NCBI RefSeq assembly: GCF_001679325.1
Contig: NZ_LZMX01000001.1
Strand: one strand, 5' to 3'
DNA: 64,000 bases
Source: Haemophilus_D parainfluenzae_AD
Lineage (GTDB): Bacteria > Pseudomonadota > Gammaproteobacteria > Enterobacterales > Pasteurellaceae
The notes below the pieces were generated by a model, which saw nothing but the letters and a program-made list of their open reading frames with translations, was not told the DNA's origin and did no database searches. This document shows positions 1 through 8,005 of the stretch, piece after piece (the stretch's first letter is position 1; each line of letters begins with the position of its first letter). The position numbers were made by a program, and so were the translations under genes.

Positions 1-307
1 CCACTCCGCCTTTGCAATTTCCTTTACCAAGGCATCTTGTCACATTAATGTTCTCATTTACGGCAGAGATCACCATACCAATAGAAATTTGATCGGCTGA
101 CAATGCTAAACGATAGCCACCACCTGGGCCACGAACGCTTTTTACTAATCCACCACGACGCAATTTTGCAAATAATTGCTCAAGATAAGAAAGTGAAATA
201 TTTTGACGTTCTGAGATATCCGCTAAACAAACGGGATTTGTTCCTGCATGTAGTGCGATATCTAAAATTGCGGTAACCGCATATCGTCCTTTAGATGTTA
301 GTTTCAT
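1..307 (-). CDS. iscR: Fe-S cluster assembly regulator IscR (3' end outside window)
   Basis: An Rrf2-family [2Fe-2S] transcription factor that senses iron-sulfur status and controls the isc genes. The frame opens with MKLTSKGRYAVTA, the usual start of the family, at the ATG whose complement is 305-307. A winged helix-turn-helix follows (about residues 10-70, with SLSYLEQLF and GPGGGYRL). Two of the three cysteine ligands, C92 and C98, are visible at the positions known in E. coli; the third is beyond the window edge. The gene lies just downstream of trmJ on the same strand, as in E. coli. Only about 102 codons are present, so the rest of the isc operon cannot be judged. Confidence 0.95.
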   Translation of the reverse strand, partial: MKLTSKGRYAVTAILDIALHAGTNPVCLADISERQNISLSYLEQLFAKLRRGGLVKSVRGPGGGYRLALSADQISIGMVISAVNENINVTRCLGKGNCKGGV

Positions 308-335
308 AAAGCATCCCTATAAATCGCCATCTAGG

Positions 336-364
336 TAGTTTACCTATCTGACTATGATAGTCAA
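336..364 (-). promoter_or_regulatory. Probable iscR promoter with a type 1 IscR box
   Basis: Read on the minus strand, 364-345 gives TTGACTATCATAGTCAGATA. It fits the published type 1 IscR motif (YYGACT, AT-rich centre, YAGTC, then TA) with few mismatches. Its first six bases also make a good -35 box, with a weak -10 (AAACTA) 17 bases on. This suggests that holo-IscR represses its own gene, as in E. coli. Read by eye, not scored. Confidence 0.6.
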
Positions 365-366
365 TT

Positions 367-1086
367 TTACTCTTTTTGCAGATTAAGGCGTTTTTCAACC
401 GCACTTAACATTCCTCGCAAAATATTTAATTCATTTTTTTCTAGAGAAGAACGGTTATAAAGTCGTCTTAACTTTTGTATAACCCCTTGATTTTGAATAA
501 AACCAAGAGACTGATACACCTGTTCCATATGAGCAAAAAAATATTCCATTTCTTGTGCTGTTGGATAGATATTTTCTATTGTTGAAAGTGTACTTTCCGT
601 TTTATCTTTCGCTAAAAATGCCATTCTCATTTCATAACTTACCAACTGAACTGCCATCGCTAAATTTAGCGAAGAATATTCAGGATTAGCAGGGATATTT
701 AAATGATAATGACATTTAAGTAATTCTTCATTTGTGAGTCCAACACGCTCACGACCGAATACGATCGCCACTTGGCCTTGATGAGCACTGGCTTTCTCCG
801 CACATTCTCTTGGCTCAATCAGTGTACTCTGTAAATGGCGTAACCTCGCACTGGTTCCAATTACTAATGAGCAATCTTCTATTGCTTGTTCAAAAGTATC
901 AACAATGTGGACATTACGCACAACATCATCAGCGCCTGCAGCTAATGCAATAGATTGCTCATCCACTGATTTTGGTGAGACCAAATAAAGATTGGATAAT
1001 CCCATTGTTTTCATTGCACGCGCCGCTGAACCGATGTTCCCGCTATGTGATGTTTCAACCAAAACAATTCGAATATTCTGTAACAT
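367..1086 (-). CDS. trmJ: tRNA (cytidine/uridine-32-2'-O-)-methyltransferase TrmJ
   Basis: A SPOUT-class methyltransferase that puts a 2'-O-methyl group on nucleotide 32 of several tRNAs, using SAM. The 239-residue protein (E. coli about 246) shows the family motif ETSHSGNIGSAARAM at residues 11-25, with the catalytic arginine at 23. Knot motifs are GRERVGLTNEEL (111-122) and the SAM-binding segment IPANPEYSSLNLAM (131-144). It sits directly upstream of iscR, a pairing conserved in enterobacteria. The last codons carry an uptake word (398-406). The family call is secure; the exact tRNA targets are taken from the E. coli enzyme. Confidence 0.93.
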   Translation of the reverse strand: MLQNIRIVLVETSHSGNIGSAARAMKTMGLSNLYLVSPKSVDEQSIALAAGADDVVRNVHIVDTFEQAIEDCSLVIGTSARLRHLQSTLIEPRECAEKASAHQGQVAIVFGRERVGLTNEELLKCHYHLNIPANPEYSSLNLAMAVQLVSYEMRMAFLAKDKTESTLSTIENIYPTAQEMEYFFAHMEQVYQSLGFIQNQGVIQKLRRLYNRSSLEKNELNILRGMLSAVEKRLNLQKE

Positions 1087-1204
1087 TTTATGCCCGACTT
1101 AAATTTGTGGATATTCTATCATAATAACCGCTAAATATAGTCAAGAATTTAAAAAAAATTTTACTTTTTTATAAATTTATTAACACATGGAAAGAAGATG
1201 TTAT

Positions 1205-1280
1205 TGGTGGGCTGTGAGAGACTCGAACTCTCGACCGACGGATTAAGAGTCCGCTGCTCTACCAACTGAGCTAACAACCC
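1205..1280 (-). tRNA. tRNA-Lys (anticodon CUU)
   Basis: A 76-nt cloverleaf with encoded CCA. On the minus strand the anticodon stem GCGGA/TCCGT closes the loop CTCTTAA, so the anticodon is CTT (lysine AAG). It is clearly related to the two tRNA-Lys(UUU) genes beside it but differs in the acceptor, anticodon and T stems as well as in the anticodon. Confidence 0.95.
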
Positions 1281-1310
1281 AACCGGTTAAATAATGATCT
1301 GTAAAATAGA

Positions 1311-1386
1311 TGGTGGGTCGTGAAGGATTCGAACCTTCGACCAACGGATTAAAAGTCCGCTGCTCTACCGACTGAGCTAACGACCC
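1311..1386 (-). tRNA. tRNA-Lys (anticodon UUU), copy 1
   Basis: A 76-nt cloverleaf with encoded CCA. The anticodon stem GCGGA/TCCGT closes the loop CTTTTAA, giving anticodon TTT. By eye it is identical to the copy at 1412-1487. It is the middle gene of a three-tRNA cluster with only 25-30 bases between genes, so the three are probably cut from one transcript. Confidence 0.97.
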
Positions 1387-1411
1387 ATTTAGGAATTCTT
1401 TGAAATAAAAG

Positions 1412-1487
1412 TGGTGGGTCGTGAAGGATTCGAACCTTCGACCAACGGATTAAAAGTCCGCTGCTCTACCGACTGAGCTAACGACCC
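1412..1487 (-). tRNA. tRNA-Lys (anticodon UUU), copy 2
   Basis: A 76-nt cloverleaf with encoded CCA and loop CTTTTAA (anticodon TTT), the same as its neighbour at 1311-1386. On the minus strand it is the first tRNA of the cluster. It follows the pal terminator after about 120 bases, in which I see no gene. Confidence 0.97.
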
Positions 1488-1605
1488 ACATCATTTCGTA
1501 ACAGGTGCGTATATTACCGATTTTATTTTTTGACGCAAGAAAAATCTGAAGAAATTGTGTTAATTGTGTGAATACTCATCAATTTCTGACAATATCTTAG
1601 AACAA

Positions 1606-1632
1606 ATAAAAAGGAGAGTATTTCTACTCTCC
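1606..1632 (-). terminator. Terminator of the tol-pal operon
   Basis: GGAGAGTA (1613-1620) and TACTCTCC (1625-1632) form an 8-bp stem with a four-base loop. On the minus strand it is followed by a run of T (complement of 1607-1612). It lies 33 bases past the pal stop codon and separates the operon from the tRNA-Lys cluster. Confidence 0.8.
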
Positions 1633-1664
1633 CTTCTTCTAAGAATCAAAATTCTCTAAAAATA

Positions 1665-2132
1665 TTAGTATGCTAACACTGCACGACGGTTTTTAGAGTA
1701 TGCCGCTTCATCGTGACCTAACACTGCAGGTTTTTCTTCACCGTAAGAAACAGTTGATACTTTACCAGCATCAACACCTTTACCAGCTAAGAAACCTTTA
1801 ACTGCATCAGCACGACGTTGACCTAAAGCGATGTTGTACTCTGGAGTACCACGTTCGTCAGTGTTACCTTCAACAACAACTTTAGAAGCTGGAGTTGCAT
1901 TTAAGTATGCAGCGTGAGCATCTAAGATTTGAACGTATTCACCTTCGATGTTGAATTTGTCGAAACCGAAGTAAACGGTGTTGTAACGTTGTTGAAGATC
2001 TTCAACAGAGTAACCACCGAAAGTTTGACCGTTGTTAGCACCGTTGCCTGCTGCATCGTTGTTTGATGAGCTACATGCCGCTAATGCAGCTACTGAACCA
2101 GCAACTAATAATGATTTAACAAATTTGTTCAT
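1665..2132 (-). CDS. pal: Peptidoglycan-associated lipoprotein Pal
   Basis: An outer-membrane lipoprotein that grips peptidoglycan and is the outer-membrane end of the Tol-Pal system. I start it at MNKFVKSLL rather than the in-frame codon five residues earlier, because AGGAG sits just upstream of that ATG. The result is 155 residues. A signal peptide ends in the lipobox LAAC with the lipidated cysteine at 20. An OmpA-like peptidoglycan-binding domain fills the C-terminal two thirds, with GNTDERGTPEYN and LGQRRADAV. It is the last gene of ybgC-tolQRAB-pal, 24 bases after tolB. No cpoB gene follows; tRNA genes come next. Haemophilus knows this protein as P6. Confidence 0.97.
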   Translation of the reverse strand: MNKFVKSLLVAGSVAALAACSSSNNDAAGNGANNGQTFGGYSVEDLQQRYNTVYFGFDKFNIEGEYVQILDAHAAYLNATPASKVVVEGNTDERGTPEYNIALGQRRADAVKGFLAGKGVDAGKVSTVSYGEEKPAVLGHDEAAYSKNRRAVLAY

Positions 2133-2156
2133 TAGATTTCTCCTCAATGAGTTTTT

Positions 2157-3440
2157 TTATTTAGTCAAGTATGGAGACCAAGCTGGAAATTTCACTTGGC
2201 CATTACTTCCTGGAAGACTCGCTTTAAAGCGACCATCTGCAGAAACTAATTGTAACACCTTTCCTAGCCCTTGTGTAGAGCTGTAAATAATCATGATACC
2301 GTTAGGAGAAATACTTGGGCTTTCACCTAAGAAAGATGTACTTAATACTTCAGAACTACCGCTGGTGAGATCTTGTTTCACCACGTTGTTATTACCGTTG
2401 ATCATCACAAGAGTTTTACCATCACTACTGATTTGCGCACTACCGCGACCACCAACTGGTGATGCACCACCACCACTTGCGCTCATGCGATAAACTTGTG
2501 GCGAACCACTTCTATCTGAAGTAAAGAGAATTGAGCTACCATCTGGAGACCATGATGGTTCTGTATTATTACCCGCACCGCGAGTTAATTGAGTAGGTGT
2601 ACCACCATTTGAGCCCATTACATAGATGTTTAATAAACCATCTTGTGAAGAAGCAAATGCGAGTTTAGAACCGTCCGGAGAGAATGCTGGCGCACCGTTA
2701 TGTCCAGGGAAAGAAGCAACTACTTTACGAGAACCTGAACCTAAGTCTTGTACAACAAGTTGAGATTTTTTGTTCTCAAAAGAGACGTATGCTAAACGTT
2801 TACCATCTGGAGACCAAGCTGGAGACATAATTGGTTGTGAGCTACGATTTACGATAAATTGGTTGTAGCCATCATAATCTGCTACACGAACTTCATAAGG
2901 TTGTGAGCCACCATTTTTTTGCACTACGTAAGCGATACGGGTTCTGAATGCACCACGAATACCGGTTAATTTTTCGAATACTTCATCACTCACGGTATGT
3001 GCACCATAGCGTAACCATTTATTTGTCACTGTATAGCTATTTTGTGCAAGTACCGCACCAGGTGTACCTGATGCACCTACAGTATCAACTAATTGGTAAG
3101 AAATGTTATAACCGCTACCAGTTGATGTCACTTGACCCACCACAACGGCATCAATACCTAAAGCAGTCCAAGCCTCTGGTTTCACTTCTGCTGCAGTCGT
3201 TGGTTGTTGTGGCATTTGGCTTACTGGAATAGGGTTAAATTTACCACTATTACGTAAATCATCTGCAACGATTTGACCAATATTTTCAGGTGCAGAACCT
3301 GCAAAAGGAACAACTGCGATAGGACGAGCGCCATCAACCCCTTCATCAATCACAATTCGAACTTCATCTTCTGCCATTGCTGTGCTTGCAAGTGCAAACA
3401 TCACCACAAATAGCCCCATAACACGTTTGATCAATTTCAT
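2157..3440 (-). CDS. tolB: Tol-Pal system beta-propeller protein TolB
   Basis: A periplasmic protein that links TolA and Pal during outer-membrane constriction. It has 427 residues (E. coli 430). A 23-residue signal peptide ends in AMA before EDEVRI. An N-terminal alpha/beta domain runs to about residue 165, followed by a WD40-like propeller. The propeller repeats can be read as SPAWSPDGKRLAY, APAFSPDGSKLAF, EPSWSPDGSSILF and SPSISPNGIMII, with a closing FPAWSPYL. The gene lies between tolA (41 bases) and pal (24 bases) on the same strand, so one transcript is likely. Confidence 0.97.
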   Translation of the reverse strand: MKLIKRVMGLFVVMFALASTAMAEDEVRIVIDEGVDGARPIAVVPFAGSAPENIGQIVADDLRNSGKFNPIPVSQMPQQPTTAAEVKPEAWTALGIDAVVVGQVTSTGSGYNISYQLVDTVGASGTPGAVLAQNSYTVTNKWLRYGAHTVSDEVFEKLTGIRGAFRTRIAYVVQKNGGSQPYEVRVADYDGYNQFIVNRSSQPIMSPAWSPDGKRLAYVSFENKKSQLVVQDLGSGSRKVVASFPGHNGAPAFSPDGSKLAFASSQDGLLNIYVMGSNGGTPTQLTRGAGNNTEPSWSPDGSSILFTSDRSGSPQVYRMSASGGGASPVGGRGSAQISSDGKTLVMINGNNNVVKQDLTSGSSEVLSTSFLGESPSISPNGIMIIYSSTQGLGKVLQLVSADGRFKASLPGSNGQVKFPAWSPYLTK

Positions 3441-3481
3441 TTAATCACCTTATTTTAACGTTGTTACTTTCCTAAAACCAA

Positions 3482-4729
3482 TTATCGAGCATTGATATCA
3501 AAATCGATAGTCGGCGCTTTATATTTCTCATAAATAGCATCAGATGGTGCTGCTGGAACTTTTTTCGTTCTCGCTACCGCACTTAATGCTGCAGTACAAA
3601 TATCATCAGGTCCTGAAACGCGTTGGTAGCCTAAAATCGTACCATCTCGACCGAGTTGAATTTTAATGCTACAAACTTTACCAGCAAAGTTTGGGTCTTT
3701 TAAGAAACGGCGTTGAATTTCACGTTTAATGACACCTGCATATTGGTCACCAACTTTACCACCATCTCCAGCACCTAGTCCTGCACCACTACCTTGTGTA
3801 CCGCCTTTATTTGCATTACCACCTTTAGATGCACTGCCACCACCGACATCTCCGCCGTTCATGAAGTCATCTAAAGCCGCTTGATCTGCTTTACGTTTTG
3901 CTGCGTCAGCTTTTGCTTTCGCATCAGCCTTCGCTTTGGCTTCTGCATCCGCTTTAGCTTTTGCTTCAGCCTTCGCTTTCGCCTCTGCATCTGCTTTCGC
4001 TTTTGCGTCAGCCTCAGCTTTTGCTTTAGCCTTAGCATCCGCCTCAGCTTTCGCTTTAGCATCTGCTTCTGCCTTGGCCTTCGCTTTTGCTTCAGCATCG
4101 GCTTTCGCTTTTGCCTCAGCCTTCGCTTTAGCATCGGCTTCAGCTTTTTCTTTGGCTTTTTGAGCTTCGGCTTGTGCTTTAGCTTTTGCCTCTTCCTCAG
4201 CCTGTTTAGCTGCTGCCGCTAAACGTTTCGCTTCTGCATCAGCTTTTAACTTCGCTGCTTCAGCAGCTTGTTTTGCTTTCGCTTCTTCAGCTTGTTTCTG
4301 CTTTTCTAACGCCTCTTGACGAGCAAGTTCTTGTTGCTGTTTTTGCTTTTCAATTTCTTGCTGCTTTTGTTTTTCAAGTTCTTTTTGACGTTGAATTTCC
4401 TGCTGACGCTTAATCTCTTCTTGTTTCGCAATTTCTTGCTGATTTGGTTCAGGTTCAGGCTCTGGTTTTTTCTCTTCGACTACAGGTTCTGGTTTTTTCT
4501 GTTTATCAGTTTGACCTTTTTTCTGTTGTTGAATACGTCCCCATTCCTGCGCTGCGCTGCCAGTATCGACCATCACAGCTCCCATGGCATCACCTTCACC
4601 TTCTCCACCACCCATTATTTCAACGGTTTGATAAAGAGAGCTCCAAATCAACAAACCAAACAATGCAAGGTGCATCGCAATAGAGATGACAAACTCATTT
4701 GCACGTTTTTTTCGTCGATTATTCTGCAC
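3482..4729 (-). CDS. tolA: Cell envelope integrity protein TolA
   Basis: An inner-membrane protein that spans the periplasm and, driven by TolQ-TolR, pulls on TolB-Pal. It has 415 residues (E. coli 421). Domain I has one membrane helix (about residues 13-34) with the conserved histidine at 20. Domain II is a long helix of Glu, Lys, Ala and Gln (about 60-285); its last 120 residues are near-perfect AKA/ADA/EAK repeats. A Gly-rich hinge (about 291-325) leads to domain III, the C-terminal globular domain, with YAGVIKREIQRRF and CSIKIQLGRDG. The usual order between tolR and tolB is kept. Confidence 0.97.
   Translation of the reverse strand: MQNNRRKKRANEFVISIAMHLALFGLLIWSSLYQTVEIMGGGEGEGDAMGAVMVDTGSAAQEWGRIQQQKKGQTDKQKKPEPVVEEKKPEPEPEPNQQEIAKQEEIKRQQEIQRQKELEKQKQQEIEKQKQQQELARQEALEKQKQAEEAKAKQAAEAAKLKADAEAKRLAAAAKQAEEEAKAKAQAEAQKAKEKAEADAKAKAEAKAKADAEAKAKAKAEADAKAKAEADAKAKAKAEADAKAKADAEAKAKAEAKAKADAEAKAKADAKAKADAAKRKADQAALDDFMNGGDVGGGSASKGGNANKGGTQGSGAGLGAGDGGKVGDQYAGVIKREIQRRFLKDPNFAGKVCSIKIQLGRDGTILGYQRVSGPDDICTAALSAVARTKKVPAAPSDAIYEKYKAPTIDFDINAR
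3895..4290. repeat. Low-complexity tandem repeat inside tolA domain II
   Basis: About 400 bases built from degenerate 6- to 12-base units (GCTTTCGC, TTTTGC, CAGCATC variants) that encode the AKA/ADA helix. The repeat makes long spurious frames on both strands. Because it is degenerate but in register, its length could change in multiples of three without breaking tolA. Confidence 0.8.
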
Positions 4730-4746
4730 GGTTTTACCTACTTATC

Positions 4747-5166
4747 TTAAATTGGGTTGGTCATTAAACCCACAGACTTAATGCCGGCAAGATGTAGTAA
4801 ATTCAGTGCTTTAATCACTTCTTCATAAGGTACATCTTTTGCTCCGCCCACTAAGAACATTGTGTTATTGTCTTTATCAAATTCTTGTTTTGATAATTGG
4901 GTTACCATTTCTTCGTTAAGTCCTTCTTGGCGTTGACCACCAATAGAAATCGAATACTGCCCTACACCTGCTACTTCTAAAATAACCGGTGTTTTATCTT
5001 CATTTGATACATTTTGACTTTGCACCGAATCAGGGAGTTCCACTTGAACGCTCTGACTGATAATCGGCGCGGTTGCCATAAAAATTAACACCAAAACTAA
5101 AAGAACATCGAGAAATGGCACGATGTTAATTTCAGATTTAATGTCTTTACGCTGACGACGAGCCAT
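4747..5166 (-). CDS. tolR: Tol-Pal system protein TolR
   Basis: An ExbD/TolR-family inner-membrane subunit of the proton-driven TolQR motor. A longer frame opens at 5220, but I start at MARRQRKDIK because GAGGA stands six bases before this ATG. This gives 139 residues (E. coli 142). One membrane helix, about 15-37, carries the proton-path aspartate D20 in VPFLDVLLVLVLIF. The rest is periplasmic. The 78-base gap after tolQ contains an uptake word (5195-5203). tolA follows after 17 bases. Confidence 0.96.
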   Translation of the reverse strand: MARRQRKDIKSEINIVPFLDVLLVLVLIFMATAPIISQSVQVELPDSVQSQNVSNEDKTPVILEVAGVGQYSISIGGQRQEGLNEEMVTQLSKQEFDKDNNTMFLVGGAKDVPYEEVIKALNLLHLAGIKSVGLMTNPI

Positions 5167-5244
5167 AATTTCCTCTAAAACTTCGCTAAAATCCACCGCA
5201 CTTTTCGTCTGATTAATCAAGTGCAGTCAATTTTTCATTGATTT

Positions 5245-5931
5245 TTAATGGGGCGCTTTACCAAAAGCTTGACGATGTAAAATTGTGGTGAATTCATCAA
5301 TGAAGTTACCATAATTTTGTTCAATCGCATTTACACGTAAGCTTAAACGGTTATATGCCATTACAGCTGGAATCGCCGCAAACAAACCGATTGCGGTTGC
5401 GATCAAGGCTTCTGCGATACCTGGAGCAACCATTTGTAATGTTGCTTGTTTTGCACCACTTAATGCCATAAATGCGTGCATGATCCCCCAAACGGTACCA
5501 AATAAACCGATATATGGACTTACAGAAGCCACTGTTGCTAAGAAAGGTACACGGCTTTCAAGCGCTTCTACTTCACGATTCATCGCAAGGTTCATTGCAC
5601 GAGTCGTACCTTTGATGATCGCTTCTGGAGCATCTGCATTCACTTGTTTTAAGCGAGAGAATTCTTTAAAGCCGACAAAGAAAATTTGTTCGCTACCCGT
5701 TAATACTTCACGACGATTAGATAAACCATCATAAAGTTTATTTAAATCTTCACCAGACCAGAAACGATCTTCAAAAGTATTCGCTTCTTTTAACGCACTC
5801 GTCAAAATACGGCTACGTTGAATGATGATTGCCCAAGAAATAATTGAGAACGAAATCAAGATCACAATTACAAGTTGAACAACGATACTCGCTTTTAGAA
5901 AAAGATCTAAAAAGTTCAATTCTGCAGTCAT
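5245..5931 (-). CDS. tolQ: Tol-Pal system protein TolQ
   Basis: An ExbB/TolQ-family inner-membrane proton-channel subunit that works with TolR to energise TolA. It has 228 residues (E. coli 230). Three membrane segments are visible, near residues 13-35, 132-155 and 165-190. The conserved channel motifs are ATVASVSPYIGLFGTVWG and APGIAEALIATAIGLFAAIPAV. It lies 20 bases after ybgC, so the two are probably cotranscribed. Confidence 0.97.
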   Translation of the reverse strand: MTAELNFLDLFLKASIVVQLVIVILISFSIISWAIIIQRSRILTSALKEANTFEDRFWSGEDLNKLYDGLSNRREVLTGSEQIFFVGFKEFSRLKQVNADAPEAIIKGTTRAMNLAMNREVEALESRVPFLATVASVSPYIGLFGTVWGIMHAFMALSGAKQATLQMVAPGIAEALIATAIGLFAAIPAVMAYNRLSLRVNAIEQNYGNFIDEFTTILHRQAFGKAPH

Positions 5932-5951
5932 TGCATACTCCGAAAAGTTAT

Positions 5952-6380
5952 TTACTTTAAAAATGCCGCTTTTAATTCTTCAGGAATTGCGACAGGTTTC
6001 ATTTTGCCTAGATCAACACAGGCTACCTTTACAGTAGCCTTCGATAACACCACTGCCTCACGAACTAACCGCTGTTCAAAGAGAATTGTTGCTCCTTTCG
6101 CTGCCGTTATTTCCGTTTCGACAATAAGATAATCATCCAATTTTGCCGGAATACAATAGTCAATAGACATGGTTTTGACCACAAAAGCTAATTGTTGTTC
6201 CTGCAATAATGATTGTTGGGAAAAATTAAGCGTTCTTAAATATTCAGTTCGCGCACGCTCAAAGAAATGTAAGTAACGTGCGTGATACACTACTCCGCCA
6301 GCATCCGTGTCCTCATAATAGACACGAACCGGAAAGGTAAAACATTGGTTATTCAAAATAATGCTCAAATTATCAGCCAT
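5952..6380 (-). CDS. ybgC: Tol-Pal associated acyl-CoA thioesterase YbgC
   Basis: A hotdog-fold thioesterase of the 4-hydroxybenzoyl-CoA thioesterase family and the first gene of the tol-pal operon. It has 142 residues (E. coli 134). The active-site signature YYEDTDAGGVVYHARYLHF runs from residue 21, with D26 the likely catalytic aspartate and H33 conserved. H. influenzae YbgC is known to act on short acyl-CoAs; its role beside Tol-Pal is still unclear. The family is certain; the physiological substrate is not. Confidence 0.93.
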   Translation of the reverse strand: MADNLSIILNNQCFTFPVRVYYEDTDAGGVVYHARYLHFFERARTEYLRTLNFSQQSLLQEQQLAFVVKTMSIDYCIPAKLDDYLIVETEITAAKGATILFEQRLVREAVVLSKATVKVACVDLGKMKPVAIPEELKAAFLK

Positions 6381-6451
6381 AACAAGCCGCTTATTTTAGA
6401 ACCTGTTCATTAGATGTGCAAGCTCCAAATAATAATATTTGTCTATCGTTC

Positions 6452-6742
6452 TTATAAAAACCAATGCTGAACAATAGCAATTATTGTGGTGAAATAACCA
6501 ATAAATGGCAAGAAAACGAGCTGCCATATTGCTCGGCGAATATCGAATCCGATACCGTGGATCCACAAATTAATCAATCCCCAAAAAATCGCAAGAATCC
6601 AAGCTGGATGTGTAGTACGAAGTGCGGTCGAAAATTGATTTAAATTTAAAAAGAAAGCCGCGGTTAAAAATAACGCCAAAATAAACGAAAGGGTTCGCAA
6701 GGAACCCTTATTACTTAATTGATAGAGCGAATTAATCATCAT
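6452..6742 (-). CDS. ybgE: Cyd operon protein YbgE
   Basis: A small inner-membrane protein of 96 residues (E. coli YbgE 97) with three hydrophobic segments, about residues 16-35, 46-63 and 70-92. It matches the YbgE family in length, topology and place as last gene of the cytochrome bd operon. Its ATG overlaps the cydX stop codon as TAATG, so translation is probably coupled. The precise function of YbgE is not established. The gene carries an uptake word at 6620-6628, which encodes part of FSTALRT. No clear terminator is seen between it and ybgC. Confidence 0.85.
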   Translation of the reverse strand: MMINSLYQLSNKGSLRTLSFILALFLTAAFFLNLNQFSTALRTTHPAWILAIFWGLINLWIHGIGFDIRRAIWQLVFLPFIGYFTTIIAIVQHWFL

Positions 6743-6840
6743 TACTCGTCAAATTTACCTGACTTTTCTTTACCAATGGTTAATTTAGCACTCACCATAA
6801 TTGCAGCCAACACACCCACTACCCAAATTATATATAACAT
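6742..6840 (-). CDS. cydX: Cytochrome bd oxidase small subunit CydX
   Basis: A 32-residue protein, MLYIIWVVGVLAAIMVSAKL followed by a charged tail TIGKEKSGKFDE. A single membrane helix with a Tyr/Trp-rich start and a short hydrophilic C-terminus is the CydX pattern (E. coli 37 residues). A strong ribosome site (GGAGAAAC) precedes the ATG. It sits 11 bases after cydB and overlaps ybgE. In E. coli CydX is needed for stable, active cytochrome bd; the same role is inferred here. It is short enough to be missed by length-limited gene calling. Confidence 0.9.
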   Translation of the reverse strand: MLYIIWVVGVLAAIMVSAKLTIGKEKSGKFDE

Positions 6841-6851
6841 ATTGTTTCTCC

Positions 6852-7991
6852 TTAGTATAATGAGTTTTTGTTGTCTTCAACAAAGCTTTCATCCAAGCGA
6901 CCAAACATTTTGTAGTATGACCAAATGGTGTAAAGCAATGAGATGGAAACAAATACTAATGCCAAGTAGAACATTAAAGTTAATGTTAATTCACTTGACG
7001 TTGCATCCCACATTAACAAGCTTTGTTCTGGATGAGTACTTGAAGGCATTACAAATGGGAACATTGATACTGCCGCAGTAATAATCACACCTGCCATTGT
7101 TAATACAGAGAAGAAGAACGCAAAACCACAACGATTTGCTTTAGATGCAACCACATTTAATAATGCACCTACCACAGCTAATACTGGGAATGCCCATAAA
7201 GCTGGATTTTCATTGAAGTTTTTGAACCATGCTCCTACTTCAACTGCCACTTCTTTACCTGAAGCTGGCGCTGATGCTGCAAAGTGATCGATAGTGCTAG
7301 TTACAACATAACCTTCTTTAAAAGAAAGCCACACACCGGCAAGTATAAAAGTAATTAATGTTACTAATGCACCAATTTGTGTAATCGCACTTGCACGATC
7401 ACGCAATGCTGCAGTGGTTTTCATTTGTAACCAGTTTGCACCGTGAGTCACTAACATTGCAAGGCTTAACACACCGCAAAGTAATGCAAATGGGTTTAAT
7501 AATGCAAAGAAAGAACCGGTGTAAGTTGCTTGTGAAAGCTCATTTAATTCGAATGGCACACCTTGTAATAAATTACCAAATGCCACACCGAATACTAATG
7601 CAGGTACAAAACCACCCGCAAATAAGCCCCAATCCCACACAGCGCGCCATGTTGGATTATCAATTTTCGCACGATATTCAAAACCAATTGGACGGAAGAA
7701 TAACGCAGCTAACACAAGGAATAAGGCAATATAGAAGCCTGAAAACGCTACAGAATAAACAATCGGCCATGCCGCGAAGATTGCACCACCAGCAGTTAAT
7801 AACCAAACTTGGTTACCATCCCAGTGTGGAGCAATAGAGTTAATCATAATACGTCTTTCTACTTCTTTCTTACCTGCTACGGGTAAAAGTGCGGTCACGC
7901 CCATATCGAATCCATCTGTTACAGAGAAACCGATAAGCAATACGATAACTAGCACCCACCAAATAATACGTAGAATTTCATAATCAAGCAT
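6852..7991 (-). CDS. cydB: Cytochrome bd ubiquinol oxidase subunit II CydB
   Basis: The membrane subunit that pairs with CydA in the high-affinity terminal quinol oxidase. Its 379 residues equal the E. coli length. It opens with the family motif GFSVTDGFDMGVTALLP, followed by NSIAPHWDGNQVWLLTAGGAIFAAWP. About nine membrane helices can be seen. It lies 14 bases after cydA and 11 before cydX. An uptake word at 7887-7895 encodes VTALLP. Confidence 0.97.
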   Translation of the reverse strand: MLDYEILRIIWWVLVIVLLIGFSVTDGFDMGVTALLPVAGKKEVERRIMINSIAPHWDGNQVWLLTAGGAIFAAWPIVYSVAFSGFYIALFLVLAALFFRPIGFEYRAKIDNPTWRAVWDWGLFAGGFVPALVFGVAFGNLLQGVPFELNELSQATYTGSFFALLNPFALLCGVLSLAMLVTHGANWLQMKTTAALRDRASAITQIGALVTLITFILAGVWLSFKEGYVVTSTIDHFAASAPASGKEVAVEVGAWFKNFNENPALWAFPVLAVVGALLNVVASKANRCGFAFFFSVLTMAGVIITAAVSMFPFVMPSSTHPEQSLLMWDATSSELTLTLMFYLALVFVSISLLYTIWSYYKMFGRLDESFVEDNKNSLY

Positions 7992-8005
7992 AATTCATCT
8001 CCTGC

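Noticed and set aside
3871..4222. Long alternative reading frames on both strands within tolA
   Set aside because: They are produced by the short GC-rich repeats of tolA domain II. Their products are low-complexity Ala/Ser, Cys/Phe or Arg/Lys strings without ribosome sites.
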